Source of the DNA: RUG11247 sp045649485
GTDB lineage: Bacteria; Bacillota; Clostridia; Christensenellales; Aristaeellaceae
NCBI GenBank assembly: GCA_045649485.1
Contig: JAZRPZ010000088.1
Coordinates: 1 to 64,000 of the forward strand
DNA: 64,000 nucleotides
Direction: 5' to 3'
Shown here piece by piece: positions 17,920 to 25,387 of the stretch. The notes beneath the pieces are model-generated. The model had not been told where the DNA came from, did no database searches, and saw nothing but the letters and a program-made list of their open reading frames with translations. A program made the translations under genes and the position numbers. Position 1 is the first letter of the stretch. Each line of letters opens with the position of its first letter.

Positions 17920-18978
17920 TTACAGCTCTATCAACTGCTTGGGCGCATCAATGGGATTGATGAAGCCGTCGGCTGTGATGATCGCCATATCCTCAATGCG
18001 CACGCCGCCCAGACCGGGAATATACAGGCCGGGTTCGACGGTCACAACGTGGCCGGGGGTAAGAATGGATTCCGATGCGGTGGAAAGGCGGGGACCTTCG
18101 TGTACGAACAGGCCTACGCCGTGTCCCAGAGAATGTCCGAATCTGCCGGGGTACTTGGAATCCAGATAATCGCGGGCGATCTTATCGATCTCCCTGCAGG
18201 ACTTGCCGGGTGCGATGGCGTCCAGAGCCATCAGCTGAGCATCCAGCACGTACTGATATACATTGCGCATCTCTCCGTCAATCTTGCCGAAACCGATGGT
18301 ACGGGTCATATCGGAAAGATAGCCGCCCCATACAGCGCCGAAGTCCAGAGTGAGCATTTCGCCGTTCTGGATGACGTGGTCGGAGGGGATGGCGTGGGGC
18401 AGGGAACCGTTGGTGCCTGCAGCCGCAATGGTGGAGAAAGCGTTGCGCTCGGAGCCGAGAGAAAGCATGTCGTAATCCAGACGCATGCGAACTTCCTTTT
18501 CGGTCATGCCGGGCTTTACCCAGGTGAGCAGCTTTTCAAATGCCTTGCAGGCGATGGAAGCGGCCTTGCAGATGCACTCGATCTCGTGCTCGTCCTTGAT
18601 CTCGCGGACCTTTTCGACCATGCCCTTCAGGCTTACCAGTTCAACGCCCTGAAGCTTTTCGGCCATGGCAACATATGCGTCGTGCACGATGAAATCGGAT
18701 TCAACGGCGCAGGTCTTGAGACCGTATTCATTCATGAGACCCGAAACGATATCCCACATGGTGCGGTCGTTGCCGGTCTGTTCTACGCGCCAGCCGGGGG
18801 CTTCTTTTTCAGCCTGCTCGACATAGCGGAAGTCGGTGACGATAACGGCAGCGCCCTTTGCGACGAATACGCAGCCTTCGCCGCGATAGCCGCCGGTGAT
18901 GTAGCGCATGTTTGCGGGGCGCATTATGATGGCGGCTTCGGCAGGCAGAATGCCTACCAGTTTTTCGTATCTGTTCAC
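17920..18978 (-). CDS. M24 family Xaa-Pro aminopeptidase/dipeptidase
   Basis: A 352-residue metallopeptidase with the pita-bread fold, likely removing N-terminal residues next to proline. Metal ligands are in place: Asp in TLDFGAVWGGYLSDMTRT, His in GHSLGHGVGLFVHEGP, and Glu in VVTVEPGLYIPGLGG and GVRIED. The N-terminal creatinase-like domain spans about 1-125. The start is a GTG at 18978, chosen because GGAGG lies eight bases before it and homology begins at NRYEKL; upstream codons are open but unlikely. It is first in an operon with efp. Confidence 0.93.
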   Translation of the reverse strand: MNRYEKLVGILPAEAAIIMRPANMRYITGGYRGEGCVFVAKGAAVIVTDFRYVEQAEKEAPGWRVEQTGNDRTMWDIVSGLMNEYGLKTCAVESDFIVHDAYVAMAEKLQGVELVSLKGMVEKVREIKDEHEIECICKAASIACKAFEKLLTWVKPGMTEKEVRMRLDYDMLSLGSERNAFSTIAAAGTNGSLPHAIPSDHVIQNGEMLTLDFGAVWGGYLSDMTRTIGFGKIDGEMRNVYQYVLDAQLMALDAIAPGKSCREIDKIARDYLDSKYPGRFGHSLGHGVGLFVHEGPRLSTASESILTPGHVVTVEPGLYIPGLGGVRIEDMAIITADGFINPIDAPKQLIEL

Positions 18979-19144
18979 GTTAAATGCCTCCACGGATACA
19001 TACTGCTTTATTTTAACATATGTAACGGAAAAATTCCAGTACTTATGTGCGGTTAGTAGGCATATCCGATAAAATTTACGCCGAAATAAAGGCGCGGATT
19101 GTTTATCACGTCCGCGCAAATGGATTTTTATTGAAACTGATATG

Positions 19145-20167
19145 CTATATGCAGGCAGCGTGCATTATTTCGGCAAGTTTCGGCATATCGGCTTTGGGAC
19201 ATTCTACGGTTAATACATCGCCGTATTCACAAATAAACATATCCTGCGGAATTAATGAGCGTATCCTGTCGGACTGTTCGCGAGTCATATTTGCACAGGA
19301 AAGCAGGCATCTGTTATTCTCTGCGGGAATGGCCGCAATGCACGGCAGAGGACATGCTGCATTTTGCGATATGAGTGTGCCGGGTGCATCGGTATTGAAA
19401 GTATTTCTTACGATTATCGGTATGCCGGCTTCTGCTGCCGGAGCGATGCTGTCATAATGCAGTACGCCTGCCCCAAGATAAGCGAACAGTCTGGCCTGTG
19501 TAAAACTCATGAACGGTATGGGCATAGCTGATCGCACGACCGAAGGGTCTGCGGTGTAAAAGCCGTCTACATCCGTCCAGTTTTCGTACAGGTCGGCTCC
19601 TGCGGCGGAGGATACGTGCGCCGCTGTGATGTCTGAGCCTCCGCGTGGAAATGTGATGATATCGCCGCTGATATCTGTTCCGTAAAAACCGGGGATGACC
19701 GCACGCTCGCCTATGCTGCGCAGATTTCCGTAGGTCGTCTCCGTGTCCAGTATTCCGTTGCGGAATATGAACAGTTCTGCGGAATCCACGAAAGGAATGC
19801 CTGTGTATTCGGCCAGCAGTTTTGCCGAAAGATATTCACCGCGGCTTGATATTGCAGCGGCGCTTTTGACCGCATATCTGCCAAGACGGGAAAGCTCGGC
19901 ATATGGCGGCGAAATGCCAAGATCTGCAGCTATGCGGCAGAAACGTTTGCGTACTTCATTCAGCGCGCCGCGCCGCAGATCGCCGGTAAGGATGTGCGCC
20001 GATAAAAGCATGTCGGTGACTTTGCTGCTGCGGCGAAGTTTTCCGGGAGCCGATACTATGATGTAACGGCGGCGATTATCTGCGCGTATTATGTCCCCGA
20101 CCCTGCGGAAGCATTCCGCGTCCGCAAGGGACGTGCCTCCGAATTTGCAAACGATGGTTTCGCCCAT
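19145..20167 (-). CDS. Aspartate kinase, short form
   Basis: The 340-residue protein has the amino-acid kinase catalytic domain of aspartokinase: KFGGTSLAD at the N-terminus, SRGEYLSAKLLAEY, FPRGGSDITAA and ENWTDVDGFYTADP. The C-terminal regulatory part is short (about 265-340), seemingly one ACT-like unit rather than the usual two, so feedback control may be altered. It would phosphorylate L-aspartate in the Lys/Thr/Met pathway. GGAGGGG precedes the ATG, inside an inverted repeat that could hide it. No other pathway gene is adjacent. Confidence 0.87.
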   Translation of the reverse strand: MGETIVCKFGGTSLADAECFRRVGDIIRADNRRRYIIVSAPGKLRRSSKVTDMLLSAHILTGDLRRGALNEVRKRFCRIAADLGISPPYAELSRLGRYAVKSAAAISSRGEYLSAKLLAEYTGIPFVDSAELFIFRNGILDTETTYGNLRSIGERAVIPGFYGTDISGDIITFPRGGSDITAAHVSSAAGADLYENWTDVDGFYTADPSVVRSAMPIPFMSFTQARLFAYLGAGVLHYDSIAPAAEAGIPIIVRNTFNTDAPGTLISQNAACPLPCIAAIPAENNRCLLSCANMTREQSDRIRSLIPQDMFICEYGDVLTVECPKADMPKLAEIMHAACI

Positions 20168-20228
20168 ATATATCCCCTCCGGAAATGATACTTCATATTA
20201 TTCCGGAGACTGCAGCGCGGGTTCGTAA

Positions 20229-20267
20229 ATAAAAAACAGTCAGGAGCGATCTTTGAACGCTCCTGAC
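20229..20267 (-). terminator. Terminator of the Gfo/aldolase/glycosidase operon
   Basis: A 10-bp stem (20239-20248 with 20258-20267) with six T on the minus strand, 15 bases past the stop at 20283. Confidence 0.9.
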
Positions 20268-20282
20268 CGAACGGGGTCTGTA

Positions 20283-21476
20283 TTATTTCACATAGCCAAG
20301 CCTTCTGCAGGCATAGATGTAGAGCAGCATGGAACTGGAATACCATTCGGAGCTCTTGGACATTTCGCCGGTGATGGGGTCAAGCTCCTGAGAGAAATTC
20401 ATATCGCTGCGGGTAATGGCTTCGACCCACTTGGCCAGCAGGTGATCGTAATCGGCGCCGTAGCCGTAGTGGTCCATCCAGCGGGCGCAGCGCAGTGCGG
20501 TAAGACCCTGGGTGTAATAGCCCCAGGAGTTGCCGTCGCGGTCCTTGATGCTGCCGGGATCGTTTATTGCCATGGAGGGGAAGGGATAGTCCGTCCAGAA
20601 TTCGGCGGGGTTCTTCATATGGCGGTTGTAGACGATATCAGCCATTTCCTTATCCATTACATGCTCGGTGAATACGTTGGAGATGGCGATGGACAGGAAC
20701 TTGCGCTTGTTGCCCTTGCAGTCCACATCGTAGAAGAACTGATCGTCCTTATCGTAGAGCAGGTCTATCATGCGGGTCTTGATGTCATTTGCCTTTGCAC
20801 GCCAGTCCGCGGCTTCTGCGGCGAGACCGAGTTCTTCGGCCATCTGTGCGCAGGCCGTGCGGTTGCCGTAGAATACGGCGTTCATGTCGGTGGCGAGGAT
20901 GGGCAGCGCTTCGGCGTTTGCGGGCTGAGCACCAAACTCATCCGGGCAGGGACAGGGGATATCCGCAAGGCGTGCGGAGTTGTCGTGACCGGTGTCATAC
21001 AGGCAGAACAGTTCGATGAGCCCCTTGTTCATTGTCATGCGGTGGGTGCACAGCCATTTGTCCCACTTGCAGAGTGCGGTGTAGGCTTCCTTCAGGTATT
21101 CCTTGTCGTTAAGCTGCTTGTAGGCGTCCCAGCACAGCTGACCGAAGGATACGCATTCCTGGATCTGGCGATAGTTGACCAGAGACCGGTTCCAGCCCTT
21201 GGCCTTAATGATGGATTCATCCAGCACATTGTAGGGCAGGCGTCCGTCCTCGGTCTGATTGCGGATGAACAGCAGGGTCTGGTTCTTTGCCACTTCCGCA
21301 CCCTTTGCGCCGGGGAAGAGCTCACCGTACTTGATGCCGTCATAGGTGTGCTCGATCCATACGCCGGGATAGGTAGTGGAGATGAGGAAGATAGGACCGG
21401 GCTGTCCCGGGAAAGTCTTTATGTGGAAGCTTTCGATGCGGTCTATAGCCTGATTGTATTTGGTGCGGATATCCAT
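20283..21476 (-). CDS. Six-hairpin glycoside hydrolase (MGH1/GH63-like)
   Basis: The 397-residue protein resembles the (alpha/alpha)6-barrel catalytic domain of GH63-type enzymes such as mannosylglycerate hydrolase: PGPIFLISTTYPGVWIEHT, DGRLPYNV, NPAEFWTDYPFPSMAINDP and SWGYYTQGLTALRC. There is no signal peptide, so it acts in the cytoplasm. GGAGAA precedes the ATG at 21476. It is last of three genes with a DapA-like lyase and a Gfo/Idh oxidoreductase, suggesting it frees a sugar or sugar acid that the other two process. The substrate is unknown. Confidence 0.75.
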   Translation of the reverse strand: MDIRTKYNQAIDRIESFHIKTFPGQPGPIFLISTTYPGVWIEHTYDGIKYGELFPGAKGAEVAKNQTLLFIRNQTEDGRLPYNVLDESIIKAKGWNRSLVNYRQIQECVSFGQLCWDAYKQLNDKEYLKEAYTALCKWDKWLCTHRMTMNKGLIELFCLYDTGHDNSARLADIPCPCPDEFGAQPANAEALPILATDMNAVFYGNRTACAQMAEELGLAAEAADWRAKANDIKTRMIDLLYDKDDQFFYDVDCKGNKRKFLSIAISNVFTEHVMDKEMADIVYNRHMKNPAEFWTDYPFPSMAINDPGSIKDRDGNSWGYYTQGLTALRCARWMDHYGYGADYDHLLAKWVEAITRSDMNFSQELDPITGEMSKSSEWYSSSMLLYIYACRRLGYVK

Positions 21477-21556
21477 TGCGATTCTCCTTTGTGTGCGGAT
21501 ATTCGGATATTTCAAACGCCGGGCAGGCTGTACTGTCCGGCGTTTGATTTTTTGTA

Positions 21557-22480
21557 TCAGTCCACGCAGTAGCGGGCGTAGATGTCGTTCATCAGCTCGT
21601 TGAGCATATGGACTTCCTTCTTGCAGGTGGCGTTGAGCTCACGGTCATCGCGGGTGCGGCAGAAGGTGTTGATGGGCAGACCTTCGATGGCGTTCAGATG
21701 ATACTTTGCACATACGGGGTATACCTGACGCTCGATGAAGGATGCCACGGCGATGGCGGACTGGACCATGTCCGCATTGGGATGATCCGGATGGTCGCAC
21801 AGCCATACATAGACCTCGGGATGGATGTTGGCCATTACGCCGGAGAAGCCGGCTGCGCCGTCACGCAGGGTCTCAAGCAGGGTGGCGCTGTTTGCATTGT
21901 ACAGGCCGAGATTGGAACCCTTGATGATGTTGAGACGGTCGCGGATCATGTCTGCATCGCAGCAGGTGTCCTTCATGAAGCAGAACCTGCCGGAATCGGC
22001 CATGTACTTCATCATATTGGGGGTCAGCAGGCGCTTGTAGGGTGCGGGGCACTCGTATACGCCCAGATCAACCTTGGGATCCAGCTGAGAAACGACGGTC
22101 TCAATGTTCTTCAGCCATACATCCTCGCCTTCGCCGTTGCGGGCGAAGTGGTTGGAGATGGTGATCACGGCGTCTGCGCCGGTCTCTGCCATTGCGGAAA
22201 GTTCCTTCACCTGATTGGAGATGGCGTCGGAAATGTGACCGGAGGCGATTACGGGCACGCGGCCCTTTGCTGCCTTGATGGTGGTCTCAACGATCTTCAC
22301 GCGCTCTTCGAGGGTGAGGAAATAGATCTCGCTGGACTGGCAGGCTGCGAACAGACCCTTTACGCCGGAATCGATATACCAGTCAACAAGGGCGGTCAGC
22401 GCTTCGGTATCGATCTCTCCCTTTGCAGTGAAGGGGGTGAGCATTACCGGCCATACGCCGCCGGGATATTTCAGACTCAT
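21557..22480 (-). CDS. DapA/NanA family aldolase
   Basis: A 307-residue class I aldolase or dehydratase with a TIM barrel. The Schiff-base Lys is in CFMKDTCCD and the partner Tyr in LGVYECPAPYKRLL. The N-terminus GGVWPVMLTPFTAKGEID fits the family. The GTxGE-type loop reads ACQSSEIYFLT, so it is probably not true dihydrodipicolinate synthase, and the context suggests 2-keto-3-deoxy sugar acid cleavage. The ATG overlaps the stop of the Gfo/Idh gene by four bases (ATGA), giving tight coupling. Confidence 0.85.
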   Translation of the reverse strand: MSLKYPGGVWPVMLTPFTAKGEIDTEALTALVDWYIDSGVKGLFAACQSSEIYFLTLEERVKIVETTIKAAKGRVPVIASGHISDAISNQVKELSAMAETGADAVITISNHFARNGEGEDVWLKNIETVVSQLDPKVDLGVYECPAPYKRLLTPNMMKYMADSGRFCFMKDTCCDADMIRDRLNIIKGSNLGLYNANSATLLETLRDGAAGFSGVMANIHPEVYVWLCDHPDHPNADMVQSAIAVASFIERQVYPVCAKYHLNAIEGLPINTFCRTRDDRELNATCKKEVHMLNELMNDIYARYCVD

Positions 22481-23538
22481 GCCTTTACCTCCTCACCGAT
22501 CTCAGCGGACTTGTAGATCATGTCCATGATGCGGGAGGTGATGATGGCGTGATCGATATTGGCCTTGGTCTTGATGCCCTGAGGAGCCTTGATCAGGAAA
22601 TCGCGGATCTCGGCGTTGTACATATTCTCGGTGGGATATGCGAAAGTGGTCTCGGTCAGCATGCCGTTCTTGGTGGAGAACATGATGAAGTTGCCGCCGT
22701 AGGTCAGCTTGATGCCGGCCTTGGTGCCGAGGAATTCGATGTACATCTGGGGCTCGTTGATGTTCTGGGCCCATGCGCCGTTCATGGAGATGGTGGGGCC
22801 TGCGGTGCGGACCAGACCGGTCACGAACTCTTCAACATCGTAGGTGCCGCTGTAATCCGGCGGGCCTGCCCACATATCGGTATAGGTGTAATCCTCCATG
22901 GGATTTGCCAGCTTGGAATAGGTGGCTGCGGAAACGGTCTTTACTGCGGGCTCATTGATGCAGTAGAGAATGAGATCGATGAAATGTACGCCCCAGTCGA
23001 TGAGAGCGCCGCCGCCTGCCATGGCCTTGGTGGTGAATGCACCGCCCAGACCGGGGATGGAACGATGTGCGCGGAAGGAGCAGTATACGTGATAGATATC
23101 GCCCAGTTCGCCCTGCTCTACCAGTTCGGCGATCTTGTTTACGGCGGTGTTGAAACGGTTGCATACGCCGATGTTCAGGATCTTGCCGTTGTCATCGGCG
23201 GCCTTCTGCATTTCGGCAGCCAGCTCGGCGTTGACTGCGGCAGGCTTTTCGCACAGGACGTGCTTGCCGGCGTTCAGGCAGTCGATGGTGATGGTGGAAT
23301 GCACGTAGTTGGGGGTGCAGACGGAAACGCAGGTGACCTCGGGGTCATTGAGCACTTCGTGATAATCGGCGATGGCGATGCCGCTGCCGTACTTGTCGCG
23401 CAGAGCCTCAGCGCGCTCGGGAATGATGTCTACGAAATATTTTACTTCGGCGATGTCACGGGCGGCTTCGTAAGCGGGCTCGTGAGCGTTGTTGGCGATT
23501 TTGCCGCAGCCGATGATTGCGACCTTGATCTTATCCAT
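22477..23538 (-). CDS. Gfo/Idh/MocA family oxidoreductase (operon lead gene)
   Basis: A 353-residue NAD(P)-dependent sugar oxidoreductase. The N-terminal Rossmann fold has KVAIIGCGKIANNAHEPAY, followed by EKPAAVNAELA with the catalytic-site Lys of the family. The C-terminal domain carries GGGALIDWGVHFIDLILY, with the His expected at the active site. GGGAGG precedes the ATG at 23538. It leads an operon with the aldolase and the six-hairpin glycosidase from a clear promoter. The likely job is oxidation or epimerisation of a sugar derivative; the substrate cannot be read. Confidence 0.88.
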   Translation of the reverse strand: MDKIKVAIIGCGKIANNAHEPAYEAARDIAEVKYFVDIIPERAEALRDKYGSGIAIADYHEVLNDPEVTCVSVCTPNYVHSTITIDCLNAGKHVLCEKPAAVNAELAAEMQKAADDNGKILNIGVCNRFNTAVNKIAELVEQGELGDIYHVYCSFRAHRSIPGLGGAFTTKAMAGGGALIDWGVHFIDLILYCINEPAVKTVSAATYSKLANPMEDYTYTDMWAGPPDYSGTYDVEEFVTGLVRTAGPTISMNGAWAQNINEPQMYIEFLGTKAGIKLTYGGNFIMFSTKNGMLTETTFAYPTENMYNAEIRDFLIKAPQGIKTKANIDHAIITSRIMDMIYKSAEIGEEVKA

Positions 23539-23558
23539 AATGGCATACCTCCCATTAT

Positions 23559-23587
23559 TATTGATATCTGGGTAAATTATACATTGT
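23559..23587 (-). promoter_or_regulatory. Promoter of the Gfo/aldolase/glycosidase operon
   Basis: On the minus strand, TATAAT lies about 20 bases before the ribosome site region and TTGCGT lies 17 bp further upstream. Coordinates are approximate by a few bases. Confidence 0.75.
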
Positions 23588-23621
23588 CCCGGACCAAAAC
23601 GCAACGCAAAATATACCAAAA

Positions 23622-23660
23622 ATATAAACGGCCCGCGGCAATCACGCGCGCGGGCTGTTT
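23622..23660 (-). terminator. Terminator of the anchored Thr/Glu-repeat protein gene
   Basis: A 12-bp stem with one mismatch (23626-23637 with 23649-23660), followed on the minus strand by ATATTTTTGG. Confidence 0.8.
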
Positions 23661-23669
23661 GTGCTGTTA

Positions 23670-24446
23670 TCAGCGGTCCTTGATGGTGATGGCTGCGCCT
23701 ACCATTTCGATGAGCTCAGCGGCTTCTTCGTCGGTAACAGCTTCATAGGTGTTGAGCTGGATGAAGATGCAGCGCTCGTCATCGTACTCGATGCAGGCGT
23801 AGATGATGCTGCCGGGCATACCGTCATCAGCGAGCAGACCGGTTGCTTCATCGGTCTCCGCGGGAGTTTCTTCGGCGGTCTCGGTCTCTTCGACGGTCTC
23901 GGTTTCCTCGGTGGTCTCGGTTTCCTCGGTGGTCTCAGTCTCTTCGATTACCGGTACGGGGATGATGCAGTTGGCCATTACGGCGTCCCTGCCGGCGAGA
24001 GTGAAGTACTTGACTTCTGCGCTTTCTTCTACGCCGTAGTTTACGATGGTGCTTGCGGTAAGGGATGCGAGCATCTCTTCGCCGGTGGAGACAGCGGCGC
24101 CCACGTAGATTACGGCGACATTGTTTTCGATATCATCGGGATGGAAATACTTCACGGAAGAGCCGACGGATTCGCTGCCGAGGGTGAAGCCCTCGATATC
24201 GCCGACTTCGCCGACCTGATACCATGCGGTGCCGTTTTTGGTTGCAAACTGAGCGATGAGCCAGTTGTCTTCCATCTGAAGTCTGCCGTTCTTGGTGCGG
24301 ATGAAATCATCACTGGTTACGACGATGGCGAATATCGCCACCAGAGCCACTACGGCTGCAACAAACAGAGATATCTGAATGATATCTTTCTTACTGGTCT
24401 TTTTCTTTGCGGCGGGCTTTTTGAAGCCGCTTCCTGCCTTACCCAT
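23670..24446 (-). CDS. Membrane-anchored protein with a Thr/Glu repeat insert
   Basis: A 258-residue protein with a Lys-rich N-terminus, one membrane segment (about 24-44) and an outside domain I do not recognise. At about 168-197 a tandem six-residue repeat of the type ETETTE interrupts that domain; the DNA shows it as 18-bp repeats near 23870-23945. The sequence resumes with SIIYACIEYDDERCIFIQ, so the insert looks like a surface loop. It is a single-gene unit with its own terminator. The Thr-rich loop could be glycosylated, but that is inference. Confidence 0.75.
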   Translation of the reverse strand: MGKAGSGFKKPAAKKKTSKKDIIQISLFVAAVVALVAIFAIVVTSDDFIRTKNGRLQMEDNWLIAQFATKNGTAWYQVGEVGDIEGFTLGSESVGSSVKYFHPDDIENNVAVIYVGAAVSTGEEMLASLTASTIVNYGVEESAEVKYFTLAGRDAVMANCIIPVPVIEETETTEETETTEETETVEETETAEETPAETDEATGLLADDGMPGSIIYACIEYDDERCIFIQLNTYEAVTDEEAAELIEMVGAAITIKDR

Positions 24447-24540
24447 TGTCTTTTCTTCCTTTCAGAATGTGATGAAGGGTTAGATTCGACGCGATGCGGA
24501 AAAATCCTGCCTGATTGTAAAAAACATTTTAAGTATTCGA

Positions 24541-24569
24541 TTGTTATTTCCATGGGGTTGTGATATACT
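24541..24569 (+). promoter_or_regulatory. Promoter of the MBL hydrolase gene
   Basis: TTGTTA (24541-24546), a 17-bp spacer and TATACT (24564-24569), 25 bases before the ATG. Confidence 0.85.
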
Positions 24570-24594
24570 TTTGGCATTGAAAGGAAGATGACTT

Positions 24595-25359
24595 ATGCAT
24601 ATTACTTTTATAGGTACCGGCGCTGCCGACTGGCGCAAGGACGACCCTTATTTCAGAGCGTTTACCAGCACTAAGATAGATACATCGCTGCTTATCGACG
24701 GCACTATGGCCGTATGGGAGCGTGTAAAGGATATCACCGGCGAAATCACCGATGTAATGTACACCCACAATCACCGTGATCATTTCGATCCCGAACTGCT
24801 TGCGAAGCTTGCTCCCGTGCGCGCCCATATACATAAGTCCTGGGCGCATAAGGTGCAGATAGAGGGTGTTGAGGTGATCCCTTTCGATTGCAACGAAGTA
24901 TTTGAAGCAGGCGATTATCAGGTAATGGCGCTGCCTTCCAATCACCTTACCGAGGATTGGAACGATCAGACCGTGCATTATGTGGTGACAAAGGACGGTA
25001 AGTCTCTTTTCTATGCCACTGACGGCGCGTGGATAACCACCCGCGAATGGCACGGACTTCTGAATTACGAACTTGACGCTGCCATATTCGATGCAACCAT
25101 CGGCGATCCTTATCCCGGAGATTTCCGTATATTCGAGCATAACAATCTCGATATGATAAGGCTGATGCTGAAGACCATGCGCGCGCCCATGATGGCGGGC
25201 AAGCCTGCAAATGGTTACATACATTCTGTTATCAAGCCCGATGCGCCAGTGTTCATTACCCATCTGGCGCGCACGCTGCACCCCGTGCAGGATGAGCTTG
25301 TGAAATCTCTCGAGGGCGAATTCATCGTTGCATACGACGGATTCGAAGCAGATATCTGA
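24595..25359 (+). CDS. MBL-fold metallohydrolase
   Basis: A 254-residue metallo-beta-lactamase fold protein. It opens MHITFIGTGAADWR and has a metal motif YTHNHRDHFD (a form of HxHxDH), a further His in LPSNHLTEDW and an Asp in YATDGAW. The variant first motif and lack of a signal peptide place it among cytoplasmic PhnP- or UlaG-like hydrolases, not beta-lactamases. GGAAG precedes the ATG. The lipoprotein gene starts 28 bases after the stop, and no terminator was seen between them, so the two may be co-transcribed. The substrate is unknown. Confidence 0.85.
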   Translation: MHITFIGTGAADWRKDDPYFRAFTSTKIDTSLLIDGTMAVWERVKDITGEITDVMYTHNHRDHFDPELLAKLAPVRAHIHKSWAHKVQIEGVEVIPFDCNEVFEAGDYQVMALPSNHLTEDWNDQTVHYVVTKDGKSLFYATDGAWITTREWHGLLNYELDAAIFDATIGDPYPGDFRIFEHNNLDMIRLMLKTMRAPMMAGKPANGYIHSVIKPDAPVFITHLARTLHPVQDELVKSLEGEFIVAYDGFEADI

Positions 25360-25387
25360 TATTGTATATTAAAAGGAGGGTATCATT

